A model generated the notes under the pieces. That model was not told the DNA's origin and made no database searches. It saw only the letters and a program-made list of their open reading frames with translations. A program made the position numbers and the translations under genes. A stretch of DNA of 64,000 nt from Caulobacter ginsengisoli (GTDB taxonomy: Bacteria > Pseudomonadota > Alphaproteobacteria > Caulobacterales > Caulobacteraceae). The stretch lies in the NCBI RefSeq assembly GCF_030814835.1, contig NZ_JAUSVS010000008.1, forward strand, positions 62,001 through 126,000, read 5' to 3'. This document shows positions 24,051 to 35,356 of the stretch, piece after piece; the stretch's first letter is position 1, and each line of letters opens with the position of its first letter.

Positions 24051-24920
24051 ATGCCCACAATGAGTGGAAAATCGCGCTGGGTGTCGATCGCCCTGACCGT
24101 CGCGGCCGGCCTGGTCCTGGCCTCGCCGGGCGCCGCCCTGGCTCGGGCCAAGGGCGATCCGGCCGCCATTGCGGGGGCGGCCGACTTCGCCGCCCTGGAC
24201 GCCCAGGAGGCCGCCGACGCCAAGATCGTGCAGTCGGCGCTGAAGACCCTGATCGAAGAGCGGGGACCTGGCCTCAAGCGCAAGCTGCCGCAGATCCGGG
24301 CCGTGCTGGCCCGCGCGCCCGCCGTCTATCCCCTGGTCGAGAAGCGGGAGGGCGGCCTGATCATCGTCCGCTCCGACAACCTGGCCCTGGGCCTGGTCAG
24401 CGCCCTGACCGGCGGCGGCGGCGAGGGTCAGACGACCGTCGAGCAGCGGTTCAACACCTATATCTACGCCGCCTACATCCTGGGCTGGTACGCCAACGAG
24501 ACCCGCCATGCGGAGGATGCGCTGGAGCCGCTGGCCAAGGGCCTGGCCCTGCAGCCGGGCAACGCCATGCTGACCGGCGAGCAGAACGCCGCCCTGATCG
24601 TCCTGCGCCGCTTCCCCGAGGCCCTGGCCGCCAACGACCTGGCCCTGGCCCAGCCGTTCATCGATGACGTGTTCCACGCCCAGCTGCTGCGCAACCGCGG
24701 CTATGTGCTGATCGAACTGGGCCGGATGGACGAGGCGGAGACGGCCTATAACGAGTCCCTCAAGCTGGCGCCGGGCAACCGCACCGCGCTCAGCGAGCTG
24801 GAATTCATCCGCCAGCGGCGGGCCGGCATGCCGCCGGTCCCCGGCGCCGGGCCGGTGATGTACACGGGCGACAAGCCGACCCCGGGCCAGACCCCGCCGC
24901 CCGCCGACGATGGCAACTGA
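24051..24920 (+). CDS. Secreted TPR-like protein
   Basis: A 289-residue protein with a clear signal peptide (WVSIALTVAAGLVLASPGAALARA) and helical repeats. The C-terminal half has TPR-type pairs (AEDALEPLAKGLALQPGNA, and RNRGYVLIELGRMDEAETAYNESLKLAPGNR). A Pro-rich tail ends it. It probably serves as a periplasmic scaffold; no enzymatic motif is seen. GGGGGAGG lies 5 nt before the ATG, which sets the start. The flavin reductase gene overlaps its end by 11 nt. Confidence 0.8.
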   Translation: MPTMSGKSRWVSIALTVAAGLVLASPGAALARAKGDPAAIAGAADFAALDAQEAADAKIVQSALKTLIEERGPGLKRKLPQIRAVLARAPAVYPLVEKREGGLIIVRSDNLALGLVSALTGGGGEGQTTVEQRFNTYIYAAYILGWYANETRHAEDALEPLAKGLALQPGNAMLTGEQNAALIVLRRFPEALAANDLALAQPFIDDVFHAQLLRNRGYVLIELGRMDEAETAYNESLKLAPGNRTALSELEFIRQRRAGMPPVPGAGPVMYTGDKPTPGQTPPPADDGN

Positions 24921-25545
24921 GGTCCATTCCTACCGGCCCGGTCAGGGCCATGGCCTGGCCCACGACCCGTTCAACGCCATCGTCGGGCCCCGCCCGATCG
25001 GCTGGATTTCGACCCGCGCCGCCGACGGGACGCTCAATCTCGCCCCCTACAGCTTCTTCAACGCCTTCAACTACCGCCCCCCCATCGTCGGCTTCGCCAC
25101 CATCGGCTGGAAGGACACCGTCCAGAACGTCCAGGATACCGGCGAATTCTGCTGGAATCTGGCCACCCACGACCTGGCTCACCCCATGAACGCCAGCTCC
25201 GAGACCCTGCCCCCCGAGGTCGACGAGTTCGCCCTGGCCGGCCTGACGCCCCTGGCGGGCGACCTGGTCGCCGCGCCGCGGGTGGCCGAGAGCCCGGTCA
25301 GCTTCGAGTGCAAGCTGAGCCAGCTTATCCAGCTGACGGGCGCCGACGGAACGCCCGTGAAGACCTGGCTGATCCTGGGCGAGGTGGTGATGATCCACAT
25401 CGCCAAGGCGCTCTTGAAAGACGGCGTCTACGACACCGCCGCCGCCCGCCCGATCCTCAGAGCCGGCGGCGCGGGCGGCTATGCGCTGATCACGCCCGAG
25501 AGCATGTTCGAGATGATCCGGCCGGACTTCCTCAGGAAGCCTTAG
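24910..25545 (+). CDS. Flavin reductase-like (FMN-binding split barrel) protein
   Basis: A 211-residue protein of the flavoredoxin / flavin reductase family: IVGPRPIGWISTRAADGTLNLAPYSFFNAFNYRPPIV is the family's N-terminal FMN-binding region, and FCWNLATHDLAHPMNASS follows. It likely binds FMN and reduces flavins with NAD(P)H, or acts on a small substrate. It overlaps the TPR gene by 11 nt, so translation is coupled, and overlaps the convergent SnoaL-like gene by 14 nt. Confidence 0.9.
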   Translation: MATEVHSYRPGQGHGLAHDPFNAIVGPRPIGWISTRAADGTLNLAPYSFFNAFNYRPPIVGFATIGWKDTVQNVQDTGEFCWNLATHDLAHPMNASSETLPPEVDEFALAGLTPLAGDLVAAPRVAESPVSFECKLSQLIQLTGADGTPVKTWLILGEVVMIHIAKALLKDGVYDTAAARPILRAGGAGGYALITPESMFEMIRPDFLRKP

Positions 25546-25914
25546 CCAGCATCGCGCCCATAAGCTGGTGCAGCAGGTTGATGGCCTTGAGCGGCCGCAC
25601 CATCACCTTGAACCGGGTGATCCTGCCGGCGGCGTTCCACCAGATCATGTCGACCCCGTTGATGCGGATACCGTCGATCACGCAGGCGAACTCCAGCACC
25701 GCCGAATTCTCGGCCCGCCATTCGCCTAGGTATTCGAAGCTGGGGTTGTTCAGCACCTGCAGGGCGCTGAGCAGATATTTGGCGGTGATCGCCTTACCGA
25801 CCTGCGGGGTGTGAACGACGGGGCTCTCGAACACCGCGCCCTCGTCCAGCAGGGCGTCGAGCTTCTGCGGGTCGCGGCTGTCGATGTAGTCGTGCCAGAG
25901 GCGGATCGGGTCGG

Positions 25915-25918
<4 letters not shown>
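25532..25918 (-). CDS. SnoaL/NTF2-like small protein
   Basis: A 128-residue protein with the NTF2-like cone fold: IRLWHDYIDSRDPQKLDALLDEGAVFESP, then GEWRAENSAVLEFACVIDG and the ITRFKVMVRP strand. Members include isomerases, cyclases and uncharacterised proteins; none can be picked here. The start ATG at 25918 overlaps the upstream GNAT stop (ATGA), so this is the last gene of the thiC transcript. Confidence 0.8.
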
Positions 25919-28463
<2,545 letters not shown>

Positions 28464-28488
28464 CTAAGCTGCGATTTGGGGGGTGGTC

Positions 28489-29286
28489 ATGAACGGCACC
28501 GGATTGAAGCGGGTAACGTTCGGCGATGTGGTGATCGCCACGGCCGGGGTGGTGCGGCGCAAGGGGCTGTTGCTGCTATTGCTGGCCCTGGGCTGCCATG
28601 AGCTGCCGGCGATTCTGACCCGCCCCGTGTGGGAGTCTACAGGCCTCTCAGGCCTCTTCATCTCACCGGCCTACGACTGGCTGAAATTCGCGATCTACAG
28701 CGGAAGCCTGGCCGCCGCCTTGAGCGCCATCGCCGCCCTGGTCCTCAATGACCTGCAGGCGGACGCCGCGAACCCCGGCGTCCTGGTCCGAAAGGCGCTC
28801 CTGCGTTGGCCGGCGATGCTGGCGATCACGGCCGTCATCAACCTGCCCAGGCTGGCGGCCGCTGTCCTGATGTCCCTGACGCCCGAGATTTCCGCGCGCA
28901 CCGTCAACGATCTGACGGTGGCGATTCTTGTCAGCCAGATCTTCGAGCTGATTTTCGCGGCGCTGCTGGGCTTGGCCATTCCGGTTCTGCTGCAGGAGCG
29001 GGGCGGCATCTTGCGGGCCTTCCGACGGGCGCGCGGGCTGTCGCGCGAGGCAGGCTGGCATCTGGCGATCCTGGCGCTGGTCTGGTGGTTGATGCTGGGC
29101 CTGCCATATCCGCTGGCCCGGCTGCTCGATCGTTCGGGCATTCTGCCCTTCAGCCAGGATCTGGTCCTGGCGACCCAGGGCGTGATCGACGCCCTGTGGG
29201 TGACCGCCCTGTGCGTCGTCTATCTCAAACAGCGCCGCAACCTCGGCCAGCCGCCAGCCAGCGCCATCGGCGAGGTGTTCGATTGA
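28489..29286 (+). CDS. Multi-pass membrane protein, first of four tandem paralogues
   Basis: A 265-residue protein with about six hydrophobic segments. VVIATAGVVRRKGLLLLLLAL opens it, then AAALSAIAALVL, MLAITAVINL, IFELIFAALLGLAIPVLL and ILALVWWLMLGL. ERGGILRAFRRARGLSR between two helices is repeated in the later copies as a polar motif, and the protein ends IGEVFD. It looks like a bacterial membrane domain of the glycerophosphodiesterase-associated or DUF975-like sort, but I cannot fix the family. GGGGGG precedes the ATG at 28489. Confidence 0.75.
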   Translation: MNGTGLKRVTFGDVVIATAGVVRRKGLLLLLLALGCHELPAILTRPVWESTGLSGLFISPAYDWLKFAIYSGSLAAALSAIAALVLNDLQADAANPGVLVRKALLRWPAMLAITAVINLPRLAAAVLMSLTPEISARTVNDLTVAILVSQIFELIFAALLGLAIPVLLQERGGILRAFRRARGLSREAGWHLAILALVWWLMLGLPYPLARLLDRSGILPFSQDLVLATQGVIDALWVTALCVVYLKQRRNLGQPPASAIGEVFD

Positions 29287-30140
29287 GCCAGGACCCAGCT
29301 CCGCCCCGCTTTGAAATCCTCCGTGTCCTGGCCGCGACGGGGGAGACGCTTTGGCGCCGGCGGCGGGCCCTCGTCCTGATGCTCCTGTTCGGCGGCGTGG
29401 CGCCGGCCGTCCTGGGGTCGCAGATCGACCTGCTGCTGCTCCGTCTTCAGGACCCCCTCTCGCAGATTCTGCATCCCATCCTGTGGCCCCTGCACGACCT
29501 TGTCGGCGACGCGGGACAGGCCTGGCTGATGTGGCTGGTCTGGGCACTGCGGCTCGTACTCTGGGCCGGCATTGGGACGATCACGGTCGGGCTGGTGGTC
29601 TGGCTGACGCTCTGCGACCATCGCGGCCGGGCGGTCAACCTGAGCGGCGCTATGGCCATGCTGACCCGAACCTTCTGGCCGCTCCTGCTGATCCAGCTGA
29701 TGTTCGATGTCCAGAACTGGGGCCGCCCGCTGGCCTACCTGATGCCGCCGGCCAACGCCTGGCTGTTCACCGACCTGATCCTGCGGCTGGCGGTCATCCT
29801 GTTTACCGCCTGGTTCGGGGTCGCCGCCTCTGTCGTCATCGAGGAGGGCCTGGGCTTCCGCCAGGCCCTGGCGCGCAGCGCCACTCTCATCCGGGGACGC
29901 CGCCTGATCGTGGCCGGGCTTTGCAGCGGCATCGCCCTGGCGACGGAAATGATCTGGAAGACCATCCATGGGCTGGTCCAGCTCGCCTATGTACGGCCTC
30001 TGCCGGCCGAGACCGCCCTGTCCTATCTGCTCTACGACATACCGATGGTGCTGGCGCTCGTGTTCGAGACGGTCCTCTATCTGGAAATGCGCCGCCTACG
30101 GGACCCGTTCCCGAACGCGCCATCAGGCGTAAGCCAATGA
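29283..30140 (+). CDS. Multi-pass membrane protein, second paralogue
   Basis: A 285-residue protein starting at TTG 29283, which overlaps the upstream TGA (TTGA); GAGGTG lies ahead. Helices include ALVLMLLFGGVAPAVL, WLMWLVWALRLVLWAGIGTI and RLAVILFTAWFGVAASVV. The shared polar motif is EEGLGFRQALARSATLIRGRR, equivalent to the motif in its neighbours. No catalytic motif is seen. Tight overlap implies one message and coupled translation. Confidence 0.72.
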   Translation: MSQDPAPPRFEILRVLAATGETLWRRRRALVLMLLFGGVAPAVLGSQIDLLLLRLQDPLSQILHPILWPLHDLVGDAGQAWLMWLVWALRLVLWAGIGTITVGLVVWLTLCDHRGRAVNLSGAMAMLTRTFWPLLLIQLMFDVQNWGRPLAYLMPPANAWLFTDLILRLAVILFTAWFGVAASVVIEEGLGFRQALARSATLIRGRRLIVAGLCSGIALATEMIWKTIHGLVQLAYVRPLPAETALSYLLYDIPMVLALVFETVLYLEMRRLRDPFPNAPSGVSQ

Positions 30141-30952
30141 GCAATCAGAGAACCCGCGCGCCCGGCGTCCAGCTGGGCCGCCTGCTGCGCCGGACAGGTG
30201 GGGTTGTCCGTCGCCGACCTTTGACTGTCCTGCTGCTGCTGGCCGCGCTGATGCTGCCCAACCTGCCGGTGAAGCTCGTCGATGAGTCACTGCCCAGAAG
30301 CCTGATGGCGGGCCGCGCCAATCCTCAGGTCCTGGCCTGGTATCTGGTCATTCTTATCTCGCGGGCGGTCGTGTTCGCGCTCGCCGTCGGCGCGGCGCTG
30401 CAGGCTGGCGGCGTTCGCGTGTCCGCCAGTCGGTGGGTCGGCCTGCGGGCGCTGCCGGCCGTGCTGACGATCGTGCTCCTGGCCAGCCTTCCGCAGCTGG
30501 TGTTCCAGGTGGCGGCGGCGCTGAACCCGGATCTGTTCCCGGCGCTCGGCGTCAGCGAGATTGGGTTGCTGTTCATGGCCGTGGGCCTGGCCGGCATGCT
30601 GGCGACGATGCTGATCCTGGCCTTCAGCCTGTCAGCCGGGGCCGTCGCCCTGGTCGAACGGCACGGCTTCGGCGACAGCTTCAAGCGCGCCTTCGCGCTG
30701 TCTCGCCGCGGCCGCTGGACGGTCATCCTGGGGCTGTTGGCGACATCCCTGCTCGTCGTGCTCGCCTCCGCACCCGGCCTGGTCCTGCTGGCCATGAATG
30801 TCCCCAAAGCGCCCCTCATCTCCCATCTGCTCACGACGCTGCTGAGCAATGTGCAGTTCCTGTTCTGGTGGCTGGCCTCGGCGGCCTTCTATCTCGACCG
30901 CCGTGAAGCCCATGACGGCCTGAACGACGAGCTGCTGGAGACCTTTGATTGA
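30137..30952 (+). CDS. Multi-pass membrane protein, third paralogue
   Basis: A 271-residue protein starting at ATG 30137, overlapping the previous stop (ATGA). RRTGGVVRRRPLTVLLLLAAL resembles the N-terminus of copy one. ERHGFGDSFKRAFALSRRGRW is the shared inter-helix motif, and the protein ends LLETFD. About six helices are predicted. An inner-membrane location is likely; the function is unknown. Confidence 0.72.
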   Translation: MSNQRTRAPGVQLGRLLRRTGGVVRRRPLTVLLLLAALMLPNLPVKLVDESLPRSLMAGRANPQVLAWYLVILISRAVVFALAVGAALQAGGVRVSASRWVGLRALPAVLTIVLLASLPQLVFQVAAALNPDLFPALGVSEIGLLFMAVGLAGMLATMLILAFSLSAGAVALVERHGFGDSFKRAFALSRRGRWTVILGLLATSLLVVLASAPGLVLLAMNVPKAPLISHLLTTLLSNVQFLFWWLASAAFYLDRREAHDGLNDELLETFD

Positions 30953-31740
30953 GCTCTAAACCCGCCCAGCGCGGCCTGGACATCGGCCATGTCGTCGCCC
31001 TGATGGTGCGGGCCGTAGTGCGTCGACCGGTGACGATACTGCTCCTGCTGGTCGCCTATATGGCCATCCTCTACGGACTGGAGGCGTTCAAGCAGTGGCT
31101 CAGTTTCATCGGCCGTGACGAGCCGCTCCGGGACGGTCCCCTGGCCGTCGTGGCCACCATCGCGGTGATGGCCTGCGGCGGGGTCGCCGCCGCCAGGGCC
31201 ATGCTGCGCGCCGCCGCCGAGGGCGAGCCGGCACCCATCCCCACCGGACGCCTGCCCACCGCCTTCCTGGCCGCCGCGACGCTGGTCGCTATCGGCCATG
31301 CGCCGATCTTCCTGGCCAATAGCTTCGGACCGCTGCTGCCGGGGTTGCAGGGCATGGCCAGCCTGTTCGGCCTGGCCCGCTTCGCCACCGGCCTGGTGGT
31401 CTTGATCTTCTGGGCGCCCGCCATCGCCGGGGCCCTGACCGGAGGCGGCTCGCTGGCCGCCGTTCTGGGCAGGACGGCCGCCCTGACCAGCGGATCGCGC
31501 CTGCTGATCGGCGGCTTCTACGTGGCGGGCGTGCTGGTATCCCTGTTCTTCCTGATCATTCTGGGCGTCATCGTCACCCTGGTCGCGCCGGACGGCATGC
31601 TGCTCAGGGTGGTGGTTGCCTACATGGCAACGGCGCTGGCGGTGCTGTTCTGGCAGCTGGCCGGGACAGCCGTCCACATCGACCTCCGCCTCGCCAAGGG
31701 TCTGGCGGCCGACGGCGATGTCGCCGCGACCTTCGACTGA
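30949..31740 (+). CDS. Multi-pass membrane protein, fourth paralogue
   Basis: A 263-residue protein starting at TTG 30949, which overlaps the previous TGA (TTGA). The N-terminus MVRAVVRRPVTILLLLVAY again matches copies one and three. GGGSLAAVLGRTAALTSGSRLL stands where the shared motif lies, and the end VAATFD matches LLETFD and GEVFD. It closes the four-gene unit, 6 nt before the convergent zinc peptidase stop. Confidence 0.72.
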   Translation: MSSKPAQRGLDIGHVVALMVRAVVRRPVTILLLLVAYMAILYGLEAFKQWLSFIGRDEPLRDGPLAVVATIAVMACGGVAAARAMLRAAAEGEPAPIPTGRLPTAFLAAATLVAIGHAPIFLANSFGPLLPGLQGMASLFGLARFATGLVVLIFWAPAIAGALTGGGSLAAVLGRTAALTSGSRLLIGGFYVAGVLVSLFFLIILGVIVTLVAPDGMLLRVVVAYMATALAVLFWQLAGTAVHIDLRLAKGLAADGDVAATFD

Positions 31741-31746
31741 CAAGCC

Positions 31747-32607
31747 CTACAGCACCGCCGCCCGGAAGGTGTCGCAGTCGGCCGGGTCGCCGTTCTGGAA
31801 GCCCTTCTGGAACCAGCGCATCCGCTGCTCGCTGGTGCCGTGGGTGAAGCTGTCGGGGACGACCTCGCCCTGGGTCTTGGCCTGCAGGGTGTCGTCGCCG
31901 ACCGCCGAGGCGGCGGCCATGCCGTCGGCGATGTCGCGGCCGTCGATGCCGATGGCGCCGTTGGAGACCTGGCCGGCCCGGGCCGCCCAGACCCCGGCAT
32001 AGCAGTCGGCCTGCAGCTCCAGCCGCACCGAGCCGCTCTCGGCCCCGCGCGCGCCCAGCCGCTTGACCTCGGCCATGGCCCCCAGTTGGTTCTGCACCCC
32101 GTGGCCGATCTCGTGGGCGATGACATAGGCCCGGGCGAAATCGCCCTTGGCGCCGAACCGGGTTTCCAGCTCGTTCCAGAAGGCCAGGTCCAGATAGACC
32201 TTGCGGTCATTGGGGCAATAGAACGGCCCCATGGCCGCCTGGCCCAGGCCACAGGCCGTATCGGTGGCGCGGTCATAGAGCACCACACCGCTGGGCGGCT
32301 GATAGGTGCGGCCCGAGCGGGCGAAGATGTCGGACCAGACGTCGGTGTTCGAGGTCTCGACCACGTCGACGAACTGGGCGGCCTTGTCGTTGGGCGATCC
32401 CCGCACGCCCGCCTGGCCCGAGATCGGCGCATTGCCGTCGCTGGTCAGCATGCTGAGCATGTCGTTGGGATCGATATGGAAGACGAAGACCCCGATCAGC
32501 AGCACCACCAGCCCACCAAGCCCGATGCCGCCGGCGGCCCGGGCGCCCCCGCCCATGCCGCGGCGATCCTCGATATTGCCTTCCCGCCGTCCGCCTTCCC
32601 AGCGCAT
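31747..32607 (-). CDS. YpfJ-type neutral zinc metallopeptidase
   Basis: A 286-residue membrane-anchored protein. A short cytosolic start with an RRxGxGGG-type lead (MRWEGGRREGNIEDRR) is followed by one helix (GLGGLVVLLIGVFVFHI, about 29-45) and an extracytoplasmic domain. The zinc motif HEIGHG is at 165-170, with ELQADCYAGVWA as the third-ligand segment about 30 residues on. Members of this putative neutral zinc metallopeptidase family (PF04228) have no well-defined substrate. Confidence 0.92.
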   Translation of the reverse strand: MRWEGGRREGNIEDRRGMGGGARAAGGIGLGGLVVLLIGVFVFHIDPNDMLSMLTSDGNAPISGQAGVRGSPNDKAAQFVDVVETSNTDVWSDIFARSGRTYQPPSGVVLYDRATDTACGLGQAAMGPFYCPNDRKVYLDLAFWNELETRFGAKGDFARAYVIAHEIGHGVQNQLGAMAEVKRLGARGAESGSVRLELQADCYAGVWAARAGQVSNGAIGIDGRDIADGMAAASAVGDDTLQAKTQGEVVPDSFTHGTSEQRMRWFQKGFQNGDPADCDTFRAAVL

Positions 32608-32692
32608 CGGTCCGCTCCCTGAAGTCCCCTGCCGCAGACCTTAGCGCCGAAGTTTGGATTTGGCTGCACGGCTTCGCGTCAGGCGAGAAGCG

Positions 32693-33079
32693 CTATTTCT
32701 TCGGCGGCGGGCCGTCGATGGCCGGGCGGATGGCCAGGATGCGGGCATTGCTGGCCGCCAGCTGCTGGTCCTGCAGGATGCGGATGCGCTCGGCGTCGGC
32801 CGCCAGCTGGGCGTCGAGCGGTGGGGGCTTGAGACCGGGAACCGGCGGGCTGGCGTAGGGCGAGGTCTGTTTCAGGGCCTGGATGGTCTGCTGGGCCTGA
32901 TAGCGCTGCTGGGCGGCGAAGGCGTCGCGCTGGGCGGCGAGCGCCTGCTGGCGGGCCAGCTCCATGTCCTGCCAGGCCGCGTCGCGCTGCAGCTGGTCGA
33001 AGCCGGGCGTGGTCTGGGCGGCGGCGGCCCCTGTTAGAGCTGCCGCCACGAACACCAGCGGATACAGAACCTTACGCAC
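32693..33079 (-). CDS. Small secreted Gln/Ala-rich coiled-coil protein
   Basis: A 128-residue protein with a signal peptide (VLYPLVFVAAALTGAAAAQ) and a helical, Gln/Ala-rich stretch (QDMELARQQALAAQRDAFAA and beyond) likely to form a coiled coil, then a Pro-rich segment and DAERIRILQDQQLAAS. No family recognised. The start is GTG at 33079 with GAGG upstream, 6 nt after the stop of the upstream TPR gene, so the two form an operon. Confidence 0.65.
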   Translation of the reverse strand: MRKVLYPLVFVAAALTGAAAAQTTPGFDQLQRDAAWQDMELARQQALAAQRDAFAAQQRYQAQQTIQALKQTSPYASPPVPGLKPPPLDAQLAADAERIRILQDQQLAASNARILAIRPAIDGPPPKK

Positions 33080-33085
33080 GAGACC

Positions 33086-33643
33086 TCAGGGCTGGCTGAC
33101 CGTGAAGCGGGTCAGTTCCTTCTTCGGAGCGTCCCAGTCGGGCTTGAGTTCCGAGGCCTTGAGATAGTCGAAATAGGCCGACTTCATGTCGTCCAGGCCC
33201 TCGTTGGCCAGGGCGCGGTTGTAATAGGCCTTCTCCGGCTCGTCGGAGCCCAGCTTCAGCCCCTTGTCGATCTCGGCCAGGCCCATCGCGTACTGGCGCT
33301 GGGCGATGTAGGCGGCGCCGCGGTTGACGAAGGCCTCGCCCATGTCGGGGGCGATCTTCACGGCGCGGTCGAAGTCGGCCCGGGCCTTGTCATAGGCCTT
33401 GCGGCGCAGCTCGATGACCCCGCGGTTGACATAGGTGCCCGCCAGGTCCCGCCCAGCCATCAGCTCGGTCTGGATGGCCAGGCTGCAGGTCTCCAGCGAC
33501 TTTTCGTCGGAGAGGCCGCCTATAGCGGCCTGCGAGCAGACTCTGGCGAGGCCCCCGCCCAGCACGAAGGAGGAGGCGTTGCCGGTCAGGGGCGCGGCGA
33601 GGGTGAAAGCGGCGGCGAGGATAAGCACTGATTTCGGGGTCAT
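33086..33643 (-). CDS. Secreted TPR protein (tandem copy B)
   Basis: A 185-residue exported protein. The signal peptide SVLILAAAFTLAAPLTGNA is followed by a Cys pair (VCSQA, ETCSLA) and about three TPRs: TYVNRGVIELRRKAYDKARADFDRA, AFVNRGAAYIAQRQYAMGLAE and AYYNRALANEGLDDMKSAYFDY. It closely parallels the gene at 33720, so one copy arose by duplication. A strong ribosome site (GGAGGG) fixes the ATG at 33643. Confidence 0.85.
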   Translation of the reverse strand: MTPKSVLILAAAFTLAAPLTGNASSFVLGGGLARVCSQAAIGGLSDEKSLETCSLAIQTELMAGRDLAGTYVNRGVIELRRKAYDKARADFDRAVKIAPDMGEAFVNRGAAYIAQRQYAMGLAEIDKGLKLGSDEPEKAYYNRALANEGLDDMKSAYFDYLKASELKPDWDAPKKELTRFTVSQP

Positions 33644-33719
33644 GGGGTCCCTCCGAGGCGTGCGGTCATGGCGCAACCTCAGGGTAGCACGAACCAAGGC
33701 CCTTGCCGACTAGTGATAC

Positions 33720-34283
33720 TCAGGCCCAGTCGGTGGGAAACTTGGCCAGTTCCCGGCGCGGGACGTCCCAGTCGGGGGCCAGCTGCGAGGCCTTGATCAG
33801 GTCGCCATAGGCCGCCTGGAGATTGTCCAGATGCAGATTGGCCAGGGCGCGGTTGTAATAGGCGCGCTCCGGCGAGGAGGCCCCCAGCGCCAGGCCGCGG
33901 TCGATGGCGTTGACCGCCAGGTCGTAGCGGCGCTGGGCGATCAGCGCCGCGCCTTGGTTGACGAAGGCCTCGCCCATGTCGGGGGCCAGGGTCGCCGCGC
34001 GGTCGAAATCGGCCAAGGCCCGATCATAGGCCTTGCGCCGCAGCTGCAGCACGCCGCGATTGATATAGGTGCGGGCCAGGTCGCGATTGGACAGCAGATC
34101 GGTGGCGATGGCCTGGGTGCAGAGCTGCAGCGCCGCGTCGTCGCGGGCGCCGTCGAACACCGACTGGGCGCAGGACTTGGCCAGGTTGCCGCCGACGACC
34201 GAGTCCGCCGCGCCGGCCGACGAGGCCAGGACCAGAGACAAAGTCAGACCCGCTGTTGCGGCCAGAAGCGATTTGGAGATCAT
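33720..34283 (-). CDS. Secreted TPR protein (tandem copy A)
   Basis: A 187-residue exported protein. The signal peptide SLLAATAGLTLSLVLASSAGA precedes the same Cys pair (SCAQSV, QLCTQA) and TPR units as copy B (TYINRGVLQLRRKAYDRALADFDRA and so on). Ends match too: PDWDVPRRELAKF here, PDWDAPKKELTRF in copy B. It probably mediates protein contacts in the periplasm. GGGGAGGG precedes the ATG. The two copies are 76 nt apart in the same direction. Confidence 0.85.
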   Translation of the reverse strand: MISKSLLAATAGLTLSLVLASSAGAADSVVGGNLAKSCAQSVFDGARDDAALQLCTQAIATDLLSNRDLARTYINRGVLQLRRKAYDRALADFDRAATLAPDMGEAFVNQGAALIAQRRYDLAVNAIDRGLALGASSPERAYYNRALANLHLDNLQAAYGDLIKASQLAPDWDVPRRELAKFPTDWA

Positions 34284-34354
34284 GGCGCCCTCCCCGGCGA
34301 TCCGTTGGATTCGAGACTAGGCCCCAATCGAGCGCCACTTCAAGGACCATCGTT

Positions 34355-35356
34355 ATGCATCTCGCCCGTTTCCCGCGCGCCCGCTTTGCCCATCTGCCCA
34401 CGCCGCTCGAACCCCTGCCCCGGCTGGGCGCGGCGCTGAGCGTCGATCTGTGGGTCAAGCGCGACGACTGCACGGGCCTGGCCGGCGGCGGCAACAAGAC
34501 CCGCAAGCTCGAATTCCTGCTCGGCGAGGCCCTGGACCAGGGCGCCGACACCCTGATCACCCAGGGCGCTGTGCAGTCCAACCATGTCCGCCAGACCGTG
34601 GCCGCCGCCGCCCGCTTCGGCCTCAGATGCGAGGTCATCCTGGAAGAGCGCACCGGCTCGAAAGCCGCCGACTATCTGGGCTCGGGCAATGTGCTGCTCG
34701 ATCGCCTGCTGGGCGCCAGTCCCCGCTTCGTCGCCGCCGACACCGACATGAACGCGGCCATGGAGGAGACGGCCGGGGCCGTGCGGCAGGCCGGCGGGAC
34801 GCCCTACATCATCCCCGGCGGCGGCTCCAACCCGGTGGGCGCCCTGGGCTATGCCGACTGCGCCCGCGAACTGGTCGTCCAGGCCGACGCGCAGGGCTTG
34901 CGGATCGACCGCCTGGTCACCGCCACCGGCAGCGCCGGCACGCAAGCGGGCCTGGTCGCCGGCATGGCCCTGACCGGCGCCGACATCCCGATCCTGGGCA
35001 TCGGCGTCCGCGCGCCCAAGGCCAAACAGGAGGAGAATGTCTTCAAGCTGGCCTGCCAGACCGCCGACCTGCTGGGCCAGCCCGGCAGGATCGAGCGCGA
35101 GATGGTCGTCGCCGACTGCTCCTTCGTCGGCGCCGGCTATGGCTTGATCGACCAGGCGGTGATCGACGCCCTGACCCTGACCGCCCGCACCGAGGGCCTG
35201 CTGCTCGATCCGGTCTACAGCGGCAAGGCGATGAAGGGCCTGATCGCCCTCGCCAAGCAGGGTCAGTTCAGGGGCGAGACGGTAGTCTTCCTGCACACTG
35301 GCGGGGCCCAGGGCCTGTTCGGCTATCACAGCGAGCTGGAGCCGGCCCTGGTATGA
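34355..35356 (+). CDS. dcyD: D-cysteine desulfhydrase (PLP-dependent, ACC deaminase family)
   Basis: A 333-residue fold-type II PLP enzyme that degrades D-cysteine to pyruvate, sulfide and ammonia. GGGNKTRKLEFL carries the PLP lysine (about 51), GAVQSNHVRQTVAAAA is the substrate loop, and ATGSAGTQAGL is the phosphate-binding turn. Related ACC deaminase or D-Ser-type activity cannot be fully excluded. AAGGA precedes the ATG. The next gene, a racemase, overlaps by 4 nt. Confidence 0.88.
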   Translation: MHLARFPRARFAHLPTPLEPLPRLGAALSVDLWVKRDDCTGLAGGGNKTRKLEFLLGEALDQGADTLITQGAVQSNHVRQTVAAAARFGLRCEVILEERTGSKAADYLGSGNVLLDRLLGASPRFVAADTDMNAAMEETAGAVRQAGGTPYIIPGGGSNPVGALGYADCARELVVQADAQGLRIDRLVTATGSAGTQAGLVAGMALTGADIPILGIGVRAPKAKQEENVFKLACQTADLLGQPGRIEREMVVADCSFVGAGYGLIDQAVIDALTLTARTEGLLLDPVYSGKAMKGLIALAKQGQFRGETVVFLHTGGAQGLFGYHSELEPALV

